From Eudorina sp. 2006-703-Eu-15 (lineage: Eukaryota > Chlorophyta > Chlorophyceae > Chlamydomonadales > Volvocaceae), in assembly GCA_003117195.1 (NCBI GenBank), contig BDSI01000051.1:186001-250000 (forward strand): DNA of 64,000 nucleotides. The letters run 5' to 3'. The notes below the pieces were generated by a model. That model ran no database searches. It worked only from the letters and a program-made list of their open reading frames with translations, and had not been told where the DNA came from. Below, piece by piece: positions 23,201 to 34,200 of this stretch. How positions within the stretch are numbered: position 1 is the first letter of the stretch; every line of letters starts with the position of its first letter. The translations under genes were made by a program, and so were the position numbers.

Positions 23201-26200
23201 CTATATCCCCCTCCCCCCCTCCCCTCTGGCAGCAGCGCAGTATAATTATGTCTACCAATCTCCTATACCCTCCCCTCCCCCCACTCCCCCCCTCCCCCTC
23301 CCCGCCCTCCCCCGCCCCCCAGGTGACGGTGAACAACCAGATCGTGATCGGCACCCTCATGAATATCTGCGACAACCCCAACATTGTGAGCACAGGACAG
23401 GACTGGCGCAGCGCCAACGAACGGATCCGCCGTACGCCCATCATCGTGACTGGTGGGTCGGTGGGGGTGGGGTGGAGGTAGGGGTGGTGGGGGGGGTGCG
23501 TGGAGGTAGGGGGGGGGGGGGTTGGGGGTGAGGTGGGGCGGTGGGGGGTCCATGAGGCAGGGAACGGCAAGATGGGGTGGTGAGCTGGGGTTGGGGGTGA
23601 GGGGGGGCTCCGGAACCGGCCCTCCACCCCCACCCCCTGCAGCTGCCACTCGGTCCCCCGGCATGTCTCTTGACCCACGTGGTGTCCTCTGCAACCACCT
23701 CAACTACCTTCTTCGTGGTGTTCACCAACCACTTCAACGTATCCTGCAACCACTTAACTACCCTTCTTAATGTCCTGCAAAACATTCAACTCGGCCACCG
23801 CGCCCCCCCCCTTCCCCCCCTCCCCTCCCACCCCTCCCCCTCCGTGGCCCCCAGGTAACGATTTCTCCAAGATGTTCGCGCCGCTCATCCGGGATGGCCG
23901 CATGGACAAGGTGTGTGGGGGGGGAGGGAGGGGAGGGGAGGGGAGGGAAGGGCCGGGGAGGGGAGGGGAGAGGCAGTGGGGTATTTCGCTGTCTTGGTGG
24001 ACAGGTAGGGGAGGAGGGGTCAATCAATTGGCCCAGGGAGGGGCGAAGGGGTGGTGGCCCACTCCAGGGGGGACACACCGGGGTACGCGCGGCACTGACT
24101 TGGCTGAGGGGGTGGGGGAGGGGGTGGGGGTGGGGGTGTTGGGGTTTGGGGAGGGGGTGGGGGGGTGGGTCGACAGGCTATAGGACAGGACTGGGGGTGG
24201 GGCCGCCCCCGACCCGGGCACCCACACACACATACACACACACACACACATACACATACATACACACACGCGGCTGCCTTGTCCGCGCGCCTGCATCTGG
24301 TAAGTTTTTCCTCGCAGGTTCTATGGTAAGTATATTGATACCTGGGATCGGGCGGGCGGGCGGGTTGCAATTCTAAATACACACACGCGCTGGGCGTCTC
24401 ACCCTGGCCCCCTCATGTGGATAAAGCCGGCGAGGAAAGACCGCACACGGCCCCCCCCACCCCGGGGTAACCGTCCTTTGTTCAGCCCCTTATGTTCAAC
24501 CCCCTCTTCTCTTCCCCCTTCTCCTCCCTCTCCCCCTCTCCTCTCCCTCCCCCTCTTTCCTCCCTCTCCCCCCCTCCCCCACACACCCCCCACCCGCCCA
24601 GTACTACTGGAGCCCCACCCGCGAGGACCTGGTCAACATCGTGTGGCAGATGTACAAGGAGGACGGACTGAGCAAGAGGGACATAGAGGCGCTGCTGGAC
24701 AGGTGGGGGGAGGGGGGCCGGGCGGGGGGAGCGGGTAGGGGGGAGTGTGTGTGTGTATCGTTACATATCTGCCGGGCCGACGCTGGCCGGGGGCGCTAAG
24801 CCGCCCCATACGGGAGACCGCCGAAGCACTCTCCCCCGGATTCGGGGGAGAGGGGCGTAAGGGGCCTCTGTCCCCTCGCTCTCAACCAAGGGCGCGCCCC
24901 CGATCCCTGAGGATCGGTGACAGCTGTGCCCCCTCAAGGGATTGGGCGGAAGCCCATCCCGGGCGGTCTGCGCCTCGCAGTCCGCTGTTCAACCTCCTCA
25001 AGTCCTTGCAGCACCCAGGGCGCGTTCCTCAGCAATTCGGAGGCGCGCCCCTGCCCGGTGCGGTAAAACTAGCCTGGTTCCGCGTCCCAACCTAATCGTA
25101 CTAGCTAAAGTTGCACCATTCGGCAGGCCTGCCCGCCCAGCTGAGTGTGTGTGTGTGTGTGTGTGTGTGCGTGACCGCAGGGGTGTGAAAATGCACCGCG
25201 ACTGGGTTGGCGAGTGCCGTACGACGCGGTACTGCAACCAAATCCGCACACCTAAATGCCACCTCGCTCCGATCCGCGAGCGCCTTTCATCCTCATCTTC
25301 CGGATGTGACCACCTCCCCCCCCCGCCCTCCCACCGGACCTTTGCTCCGGCAGCAGCGCAGTTTGAAGATGCCCACGGAATCCCTAATCACCCCTCCCTT
25401 TCCTCCCCGGCCCCCGGCCCCCCCTCCCGCCCCCCTTCCCTCGCCTCCCCTCCCCCCCTCCACGTGGGTCCCCTCCTCAGGTTCCGGCGGCAGCCCCTGG
25501 ACTTCTTCGGTGCGCTGCGGGCTTCCACGTACGACGACCAGATCCGTCAGTGGATCAAGAGGGACATCACAGGTGGGGTGGGAGGGGGGGGGTGCGGGGG
25601 TGGGAGGGGGGGGTTGCGGGGTTCAACGCAATGATATACAAGGTGGTGTGTGTGTGCATGTATTAAAGAAAATTGAGACGCCCGTGGTGTGTGCGTGCGT
25701 GTGTGTGTGTGTCGTCTAGGGCGCTGTTATGACGGGTGACTGATGTCTGCAACCGCCTCCGCCTCCTGGGGGGCAGCGGGTACTCGGTTCCTACAGGGCA
25801 ACTGGCGCCGCTTCCGCCTCTTCCGCACCCGACCGCTCCCCTATGGGCAGCGAAACCCCCCGCCACCCCTTTCTCCCCCCCCCCACCGCTGACCTGCTTC
25901 TCTTCACTCACTTCACTCATCCAGGTGCCGTACCACCGCGGGCTCGCCACCTCGCACCCGCGCTCCTGACCCCCGCTCAACCCCCTCTCCCCGGGTTCGT
26001 TTCTGCAGTATGAATGTGTCTACCAGCCTCATGTAACCCGCCCTCCCCCCCCCCTACCCCCTACCCCCCTACCCCCCGCCTCCCCAGGCCACGAGTTCTC
26101 GGCGGAGGACGCCAACCTGTCCGGCCTCAACAAGCGGCTGCTGGACCGCAGCAAGTCGGGGCTGCCCCGCTTCGAGCCCGTGCGGCTGACGTTGGACATG

Positions 26201-26482
26201 CTGGTGGCTGAGGGGGAGCGGCTGGAGGAGGAGCAGCAGCAGGTGCTCAACCACAAGCTGTCGGAGGACTACCTGCGCCATGTGGGCAAGGAGAAGGAGC
26301 GGCAGCGGGAGGCGGCGGCGAAGGCGGCGGCGGAGAAAGCGGCGGCCGGGAAGGGGGCGGCGGCGGCGGCGGCGGCGGCGGGCAAGGAGGAGAGGAGGGC
26401 GCTGCAGGAGATGGCGGGGGCGGGGGCGGGGGGACGGCGGAAGGCCACGCGGCCGGTACGGCAGCCGGGCTTCGGGCGATAG
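20267..26482 (+). CDS. Rubisco-activase-like AAA+ ATPase with two single-base frameshifts
   Basis: Exons: 20267-20615, 21208-21365, 21745-21880, 22274-22360, 22749-22838, 23323-23452, 23855-23910, 24602-24702, 25481-25572, 26088-26482. The Arg-rich, acid-poor first 40 residues look like a chloroplast transit peptide. Core motifs are those of Rubisco activase: AKNYL...VPLILGIW, Walker A GEKGMGKT, MSAGELE, Walker B ALLIHDIDAG, VTVNNQ, TPIIVTGNDF, APLIRDGRM, YYWSPTRED and DFFGALRA. A charged, Ala-rich C-terminal tail follows. By homology it would remodel inhibited Rubisco or a related client in the plastid. Exon 3 changes frame in the G run at 21824-21828 and exon 4 near 22317-22323. Adding one base at each restores both domain continuity and intron phase (531 residues). 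An N gap lies 200 bases downstream. It resembles the second activase-like gene of green algae and plants, but that paralogy is inferred. Confidence 0.88.
22567..22611. other. Assembly gap (45 N)
   Basis: Undetermined bases in the intron between exons 22274-22360 and 22749-22838. It lies close to both frameshifts of this gene, which makes local consensus error plausible. Confidence 0.99.
23222..23272 (+). repeat. Intronic 3'-end module, full form in a second gene
   Basis: CTCTGGCAGCAGCGCAGTAT, spacer, TGTCTACCAATCTCCTATAC, then C-rich sequence to the AG at 23321-23322. It matches copies at 13954 and 14137 in the unrelated p25-alpha gene. Partial copies in this gene lie near 22685, 25335 and 26005. 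Confidence 0.75.
24757..25142 (+). mobile_element. 386-bp short interspersed repeat, copy 1, with candidate 14-bp target-site duplication
   Basis: Nearly identical, by eye about 98%, to the reverse complement of 51516-51901. It is flanked by the same 14 bases, GAGTGTGTGTGTGT, at 24743-24756 and 25143-25156, as expected for insertion by target-primed retrotransposition. The GT-rich target could also produce this by chance. Internally it has a CCCCCGGATTCGGGGG hairpin. No open frame of interest. It sits in the intron 24703-25480 of the activase-like gene. Confidence 0.75.
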
Positions 26483-28023
26483 GGATCCAGGCGGGCGGTT
26501 AACGGTTGGCGGTTAGCGGTGGGCGGAAGTAGGGCAATGACGGTTTAGGGTGAGAGGTCGCGGGGAGAGGGGAGGAGCGGACGGGACGGGCGGACGGACG
26601 AGTGGTCGGGACTCTGGAGGAGGTCGTGGGCGATAGCAAGGCACTTGATGGGGGCGGAGGCGAGGATTGGAGGACACATGTTGGGGGGACGGTGGCGGCG
26701 CCCGGCGGCGGTGGTGGCCGCATGGGGCGTCCGGCTTCCGCCTGCGTCGGCTGCCCCGGCGGCTCCGGACTCGCAGGCCAGGGAGCGACGACCGATCCGA
26801 CCCACCACCGGGGTGAGTAATATTCTTTTTGTGCTATGTGATATAATATCGATAAAGAACACGTTGAACAGCTCTGTGAGCCGTGACGTACCTTGGGTTA
26901 AGACGTTACATATCTTGGAGTGAACTGGGCTGTGATGCTGTGGTCCGCGTCGGGGCTGACCGGGCGGTTGGGTTGGATTGGGGGGATAGGGGGGAGGGCG
27001 GCGGGCGTGTCCCGTGTCCCGTGTCCCCTGTTCCGATGTGATTCCGGTATCGGCACAGGCCACGGTGGGAGGGTGCGCATGCCCTGATGGATTCTGTTGT
27101 CGGTTGGTTTGTTGGGGTTCGTTGGGGACGTGCGGCGGTGTAACGGTGGGGAGGTCGGCGCTGGATGGATTCGCCGCCATGTGAGGGGAGAGGAGGGGAG
27201 GGGAGAGGAGGGGAGGAGACAGGTTCCGTCCCTTGGTGGCCCGTGAGGCGGCGGGGGGGGGGAGAGGGCGGAGCGCTGATTGCCTTATTGGGTAACGATG
27301 ATAAGTTGTCTCGCAATGCTGCCGGATGCAGCAGCAGCAGCAGCAGCAGCAGCAGCGGGCTTTTGTCAGGTGCGGTGCGGTGTGATATCTTTGCCGTGAT
27401 GTGGTGTGATGTGGTGTGGTGTGGTGTAGGAATAAGTCACGGGGCCAACCCAGCCACCAAGTGCCCTGCTGCCTGCTGCCACCATTCTTTAATGTGTTGC
27501 CAAAAGGGCGGACCTGTTGCCCCCCCAGCCACCCCACCCCACCCCACCCCACCCCACCCCAGCCCCCCACCAAACGACTAACCCGGCCCCGAAAGCTCCG
27601 TCGGAGCCCCGTGGGGCCCCGTGGGGCAGCGGTCGGGGGTCCCGAGCGGTAGGGACCAGGGGCCCACTACGTAGCGGTTGGATGACGTCAGCAGCACCCA
27701 CCCACCCACCCACCGAGGACTGCGCACCTACCACCTACCACCTACCACCTACCAGCTGGAGTACCACCCGAAAGCGGGTGGGGAGAACTCGTGGGGGCGA
27801 TGCGATGCACGAATGCCAGCGACACCACGAATCCCGGCCGCAGATCCCGATCGCAACTTCCTCTCCGGGGAACCGCACCAGCGCTGCGTGCCTGTTCCAA
27901 CTTCCAAGTGGTGGGGAACGGGAGCGGACCTCCCCTGGGCCCCCGGCTTTCCCCCTTGGTGCCTGACCAGTTCCCTTGCTGGCATACCCCCCCCTCCCTC
28001 GTCATCTGTAACATCATTATTCA
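26483..28023. other. 3' flank of the activase-like gene
   Basis: No supported gene. It contains a TGTAA at 27139-27143, a short CAG run at about 27327-27356 and a CCCCA-type tract at about 27535-27560. The first few hundred bases are probably 3' UTR. Confidence 0.5.
27139..27143 (+). terminator. Candidate polyadenylation signal (TGTAA)
   Basis: First TGTAA after the stop codon at 26480-26482; another occurs at 28007-28011. Motif and position only. Confidence 0.35.
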
Positions 28024-28031
28024 CCGTACTG

Positions 28032-28527
28032 CCTCTAATTATTTGCGAGCGTAATTATTTGCGAGGACCGGAAATTATTATATTTTGAGTTTGAGTTTAG
28101 GAACTGTCATTCTATGCGGGACGTGCATCGGAATTCTTCTAAGAACTGCAAAGCTTTGCGAGGCACCCCGGCCGTAAAACAAATTTTGCGAGGTTGCTGT
28201 GCCCCTCCAGAGCGAACAGAAGCGAACGCATGGAGCGCAGTACCGTAGGTGGTGCAACCCCGGACCTGTCACAGACACGCACAAGCTCGCAGCGTCGACC
28301 ATCGACCCTGCGCACCCGACAGCATCGATTCTTGGGGATTCTGAACCAAAGCACCTAGCATATTGTCGGTGCGCTTGCACGGATTATTTATTTTTGCGAG
28401 TTAGTTTTGCGAGGCTGTCAACGTATTTATTTACAAACTCTAATCATTTGCGAGGTACCCCGGGCAATTGTTTTAGAGCTTTGCGAGGTTATAAATAATT
28501 ATTTATTTATTCGCAAATAATTAGAGG
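28032..28527. mobile_element. 496-bp non-autonomous DNA transposon (hAT-like MITE)
   Basis: Perfect 17-base terminal inverted repeats: CCTCTAATTATTTGCGA at 28032-28048 and its complement at 28511-28527. The flanks CCGTACTG (28024-28031) and CCGTACGG (28528-28535) agree at 7 of 8 positions, as an aged 8-bp target-site duplication would. Inside, TTTGCGAG recurs in direct orientation near 28042, 28058, 28155, 28185, 28393, 28406, 28447 and 28480, the kind of subterminal repeats that transposases bind. AT-rich compared with surroundings; no transposase frame. The superfamily is inferred from the duplication length. Confidence 0.8.
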
Positions 28528-28551
28528 CCGTACGGTATTACCGAGTATATG

Positions 28552-28640
28552 TAATGTAACCGTTACAAGGTGGACCCCTATCCCGACCGGGTGTTCCAAC
28601 GGGCCCAGATAGCTCGTAGGTGCCTCGTCTCATCAACCCC
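28552..28640 (+). mobile_element. LINE-derived fragment
   Basis: About 85 bases, starting near TAATGTAACCGTTA and including TTCCAACGGGCCCAGATAGC, match 34647-34738 at roughly 88% by eye. That region belongs to the truncated LINE before its reverse-transcriptase C-terminal frame. It lies directly beside the MITE at 28032-28527. Confidence 0.7.
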
Positions 28641-30102
28641 TACTACCGAGTATGATGTTACAATGGCAATCACGACAGCGAAACCAGGTTGGTAGGATTA
28701 GAACTGATTTGGGTCGGGCTTGTTTTTTTACTTGCGCAGCAAGCGGTCGTCTTGCCGCATTCGGGCGCATTCCGCTCCCTCCCTCCGCTGCTACATATCA
28801 CATCTAGGGACGCGCTTCCGCGTTTCGCTGCCGGATGCCAAGGACGGAGGATTGGCCGATCTACGTCCGTCGCAAGGACGCACTATTAGACGTATGAACC
28901 AAGGGCGCGGAACCGCCCTGGGCAAACGCCCGTGGAAAGTCTGGAGTTTCCGTGTTTTTGGATGCTTGAATGCTGTGCGCTCTGGTGCGCTTGGGCACTG
29001 TGCAGTGTAAGAATTTGCGGTTTAATCTCTTAGAAGGGTGCGCAACGGACGTTCCAATCGCCCGGATGTCACAGGAGCTCACACGAGCTCACGCAGGACT
29101 TGGGGTTCCTTGCTCTTCGAGAGCTCGTCATTTGCGAACGAACATTAATCACAGTTTAAGATTTCTTGGTTGGCTGGTTCGAGCTTGACAGTCTGATTGG
29201 GCACAACGCAAGACGATGTCTGCTGAAGTCCGACAAGAAAGCAGTTTCCGCGCTTGGTACTGTCGATAAACGAACTCGGTGATTACAAGAAGATAACTTT
29301 TAAAACATTCATCTTCAGGTCATCACCGATCAAAATGCCACCCTGCCGATAGATCGGCTGCTCTGAGAGGCTGACGTCCTGGCATATCTGATGGTCTTCG
29401 CTGACGTAGAGCTGTGGGCGAGCCGTTCACGTCCATAGTAGTGTTACACCGGTAGTATCGATCCCAATCCGACGAAAAATTCAAAAGCCAGCTTAGTAAT
29501 TTCGTGTAAAATCAAATCAAAGTTATGGGCACGCTGTTGAGAGACGGTTGGCGTCACACGATGTATTTAATTTCCGTTGCATGGAATGATGCGCATGCCG
29601 GTCCAGGCCCTCGGCAAGCCGACCGCGTCAGTCGCCGTAAGCCTTCGAGTGTCGCAGCCCTTCGCCGCAAAGTACGTACTCACGCCGCACGCTGCGGCCA
29701 AGTTTGATACAGATACCTTTATTGTATCTCAAATAAAACAGCATCAACTCCAAATAGAAACACACGCGTCGACGTCGATGAATCTGTGCCGTCCAGTGCC
29801 GTGCGAGGCGCGGCGTTGTCGTAATATTGGAGTATGTCGTGCTTATTGGGTGAACTCCTTGAGGCTGACGCATGCTGTTACCCTCTAGTAAACGATTAAT
29901 TGAGCACAATGCATTTTAAGGGAGTTTGTAACCGCGCGTTTGGCCACACGGAAAATCAAACGTTCAAGGAAACCCGGGCAACTGACGTACCGCAATTCGA
30001 TAGCACGGTACGGCACCGCCCCGCGCCAATTCGCCAAAGGTTAAATAGCCGAGACTGGTCTAAGTCATCTACAGTTCCACCGCTATTTTCACGTGGCTGA
30101 GA
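28641..30102. other. Spacer upstream of pherophorin A
   Basis: No convincing gene. Lower GC than the coding regions and probably contains unrecognised transposon debris. GTTAAATAG at about 30041-30049, some 55 bases before the pherophorin A start, could serve as a TATA-like element. Confidence 0.45.
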
Positions 30103-33061
30103 ATGTCGACCTCTAGCGATCGCCGGGCGCCGATGGTGGCCAGCTTGCTGCTCGTTGTGCTGTAAGTTTCTTCCTCTCAATACCTCAACAATTTGCTTTT
30201 AAGCTATGGTGCATTTCCAGTGTGTTATTTAAATTTATGGCTGTCCAGGTAACCCAGTAAGCCGGTCGCCTGCAGGCCGGCGCGAAAGGGCGCGAAACGG
30301 CGCGAAGCGTCCGTATGATCGGCCCTGCCCTCCCATCCCCGCTTTTTCGGTGACTTCAGGGCCGTCGGCGCCGCGCACGCCCAGCACGGGCGGTTTCTGC
30401 TGCGTGTGGGCCCGACGGTGGACCCGGGTGACGAGCTGGAGGGCCGCGTGTCCGCTCCCTGGCAGCAGCGCACCACCTACACCACCTTCCCCTACCACTC
30501 CTGCATCAACACCACGCAGCCGGGCGGGGCCTACAGCTTCGCCTCCAACATCACCAACCTGGGCGGCGGCACCTACTGCTTCAGCATCCAGGTCGCCGAC
30601 TGCCCCAGCCCCTGCTGCAGGGCCGACCTCAACAAAATAGAGGTGCGGTTGCCGCCCGGCTCGCGGGACAATCGTCGAATGGCATCAGCTTCATACTGTC
30701 TCGGGTGGCCGACTGGTAGAGTGGGGCCGGGATGCGCTTACGTGCGCTTGTGGGGCCTGTCCGGTGCGCCATTGTGCCATTGGGGTCTCGTTTTCGCAGA
30801 GTGAAGTTAGCGAGGAGGCTGCGGCTGTAACCGATGAGCTGCGGCGACATGATCTCAGGATATAGGGAATCATATCAGCAACAGTGGGGTTCACGCGGTC
30901 CCTCTTGAAGGGTGCATCACTGTACTGGTTGAGCCAATTAGTTTGTTGAGCGCATGAGCGGGCAATGGTTGAAACGTCTGCCCCTCCTCCCTGTCCCGCC
31001 CGTCGTGCGGCCCCAGTTCGACGTCAAGCCCGAGTGCTACGTGTCCCCCATGCCGCCCAACAACGCCTCCATCAACGGCGTCAAGAGCCCCGTCGCCCCG
31101 TCCTTCGGTTACCCCCTGGACGGCCCCGAGGGCACCGTCACCTTCCGCATCTCATCCCTCGCCCTGAACACCACCACCGCCGCCAACAACCTGGTGTGCA
31201 TCACCCTCCGCACAAACAGCCAGGGCAAGGGCTGCACTACCCTGGAGCAGTTCTGCGACCCGCCCCCCGGCTTCCCTGCAGGCACGTGCACGGCAGCATT
31301 CTTCAGCTCCGGTAACCGCAGCTGCTGCCCCACCTCCAACTCGCCGCGTTTCTTCCCACCGCCGCCCTCGCCGCCGTCGCCGCGGCCGCCATCTCCCCGC
31401 CCTCCGTCCCCTCCGCCTCCGCCGCCCTGCCGCTCCTGCGTGACTGTCAGCTTCGAGGCGGGGCCCACGGCTTTTTTTCCGTACACCCTGGACCTCGCCA
31501 CCTGCAGCAAAGTGCAACAGCTCCTCGCCGGCAGCATCACCTCCTTCATCTCCAGCTCTGGAGCAGTGCTGCTGCAGCCCTTCACAGCCGCTGCATGCTC
31601 CGCAACCTCTCTGTCTGTCTGCGGTGTTTTCTTCTCCAAGGAAGAGGCCGCCAAGGTTCCACAGAAGGCGCTGGACGACGCGGCTAAGGGCTGGCTCGAG
31701 GCCGCCATCGGCGGCAGCGCGTGCAGCAGGCCGGAGCTGGCAGGTCACTCAGTGCGGCTGTCCACCGACCCATCGGACCCCTGCATTCAGGTGTCGGCTC
31801 AGGACGCCTGCTCACCCGACAACCCCTTCTTCAACTGCACCTGCACCACCTCCCCCGGTATCACCCCCTTCGTCGTGTCGCCCTTCTACACCACCGTCGT
31901 CAAGTCCAGGACCACCGCGTACTGCTTCACCTTCGACACCATTGCGGGCGCACCGACGTGGGTGCCGGCGTGTGGCGGCTCGGTGGCCAATCTGTACAAG
32001 GTGGAGATCTACGCGAGTGAGTGGCGCAGGGGGACGGAGACGGAGGAGGGCAGCACCGGGACAAGCAAACTGGGGCATTCAGTAGGTTGGCGCCATAGAT
32101 TACCTAAAGAGCCTTGACGCCAATGTTCGGGGCATTATATGTGTAAGGCGAGCACGGAAGGCACAGACACCCTACCTGCACCAATGTATTAGCCATGCGG
32201 ATTAATATCCCGATTGCTCGCAGATGCATCTCTGTCGTACGCCGTCAAGGGGATGTACGTCACGCCGGGCTCCTCCTCCTGGTCTTCAGCGCCGCCCACC
32301 ACCCCCCTGGCACCCTCGTGGAACTTCAACGCGCTCAAGGGTGAGTGTAAATAGGGGATTACAACGCCAGCGGCATCATCCGCCCGGACGCCCGGTTTGC
32401 CGAATGGGATAACGGCAGGCCGAGGTTTTGCCCTTTGGGGTTGTGGTTGCACGCCTGCTGCCTGCTATTGATGATCATCCCCCACCCCGCCCCGCCCGCC
32501 GCCCCGCGCTCCTCCCGCAGCCACCCCAATTAATTGGAGTCTGGTCCAAGCCAAGGGCGGCACCCTCTGCATTGAGCTGCAGCAGCCGGTCACCATGGCG
32601 CAGTTCTGTGGCGGCGTGCTGCCGGGACAGTGGTAGGTCGTCGGGTTGGGGTGGGGCCGAGAGCGAGCGCGGACCAGGAGCGTCCGACCAACCCTGCGTC
32701 GCCGGTTATGCATGTTATGGCGCTCTGTGGCAATGTTGTGTGCAGCGGTGTAGTCACCTGTGTAGTCAGCGAGAGACCCTAGCTGCCCGAACCACGCAGG
32801 CCCCTTGCGATGGTGTGACGTGTGAGGGACTGTGGGTGCCCAAGTACCCTGATGCCCACACCTTGATCGGTTTGGGAGACTTAGTGTGCCGTGCTGTGCG
32901 TTCATGAAAGGTGCGCCTCTTTTCATGTGCGCCCCTCCTGACCCCTCATGTGCCCCCATGACCCCATGGGCCCAACACCGCACCGCAGTTTCCTGAGCCT
33001 GTTCAACGGCAACAACAGGTGCTGCCCCATCTATCGGTCGGGTCTGGCTCCGGCGCGTTAA
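30103..33061 (+). CDS. Pherophorin A (extracellular-matrix glycoprotein)
   Basis: Secreted hydroxyproline-rich matrix or cell-wall protein. Exons: 30103-30161, 30360-30642, 31017-32016, 32224-32340, 32521-32632, 32989-33061; GT-AG, phases close, 547 residues. A signal peptide of about 28 residues ends at AHA|Q. The N-terminal Cys-rich pherophorin domain (FPYHSC, YCFSIQV, CCRADLNKIE, CCPTS) is joined by a short Ser-Pro rod (about residues 228-252, PPSP units) to the C-terminal domain (CRSCVTVSFEAG, YCFTFDTI, WVPACGG, CCPIY). Several N-x-S/T sequons lie in both globular domains. The 59-base signal exon has exactly the size and phase of that in pherophorin B, which supports this start. Family certain; individual name unknown. 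Confidence 0.92.
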
Positions 33062-34200
33062 AAGAGGCCCCTATGGGCACCTATGCCTCCGGTGCTGAGG
33101 GGGCGCGTTTTGGTAGTAGAGCAGTGCCCTGTGGTGTGTACGGAACAAATGACTGGGCTTGCCGCACCCGCATACGGCCGCCGCAAACGAGGGTCAGTAC
33201 TTGACGGCGGTCGTCGATTGTTTTATTTTTTATGTCCAGGGGGTGGGTCTAGACCCTGCAGGAGGCGCTTGTGGCGTTCGCTCAGCGAACGGGTTACAGA
33301 GGGCTACATGTGCTTGATCGCGCTTGGTGCATTCACCCAGTATGCTCCAGAAAGGCGCTGGCTTGTGGGGGCGGCGAACTTGTGGGGACCGTCGAACATG
33401 TGCTTGTGGGGTTGAACTTGTGGGTTTGAACTTGTGGGGGCGTGACGGGCGGGACAGGACTGCAGGAGGCTCTAGGGCGCTTGACAATCGGATGGACAGA
33501 TGGAAGGAGAGATCGTGTTCCTGGGCTATCGAGACATCTGATATCTGTTGCAGCGCAACCGTTTCGTGCAAGGCGGATGATGATAGATGTCGTACGTTAG
33601 TTGCGTCATGCATCGTGTCTGATTGCAGTCCAGGCAGGTGATTAAATGCAGCCGTCGGTAATGGGTTGATACTTCTCGCCATCTTGTAAAACCAAAGAGA
33701 GATCCTTTGCAGCCTACCTAGAGTATCTCTGAGGAGCGGGCAGCACGTAGCAGAAGGCAACCGCCCCTCCAGACGCCGTCTCCAGGGGTTAGTTCCGGCG
33801 GTTTGCTCCAACCGACGTAACCATCCAACCGCTCGTTGGTTGCTCTGGCCTCTGGGCTGCTTGTTGGTTGTCTCATTTCTCCCGCTGGCACCCCTAGTGG
33901 CGGCTTCCAATCGGCTGTTTACTTCGTTGGGTGTTTGCTCTGGCTGGGTGCTCATTGTGAACATGGAAGCTGTTGATTTACATGTATTCGGACCGATGGC
34001 CAGTGGGCATCTCTCTGTTTGACTGCGTTATGACCGCTTGCCAGCAGCCTGAAACCAGGATGCAATCCAGGATGTTGCTTGAACCTGGCGCGTGGAACAC
34101 ACCCTTTACCGGAAACACACCGCGAACCCCTCTGCTTCGTTTCTCGCTCGCAAAACGTACCAGGGTCACATCGGGTCATGACCCCACCCAGATAGACACC
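33062..34200. other. 3' flank of pherophorin A
   Basis: No supported gene. A short repeated AACTTGTGGG-type word occurs at 33361-33440, and a TGTAA signal is at 33685-33689. A 244-codon open frame on the - strand at 33230-33964 has no recognisable domain. Confidence 0.5.
33685..33689 (+). terminator. Candidate pherophorin A polyadenylation signal (TGTAA)
   Basis: First TGTAA seen after the pherophorin A stop, 624 bases downstream. Motif and position only. Confidence 0.4.

Noticed and set aside
25923..25970. Possible extra exon of the activase-like gene after an AG at about 25924
   Set aside because: It reads into a stop after about 15 codons and the flanking exons already join in phase.
33230..33964. 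244-codon - strand frame
   Set aside because: No domain or splice-supported neighbours; it overlaps the probable 3' UTR of pherophorin A.
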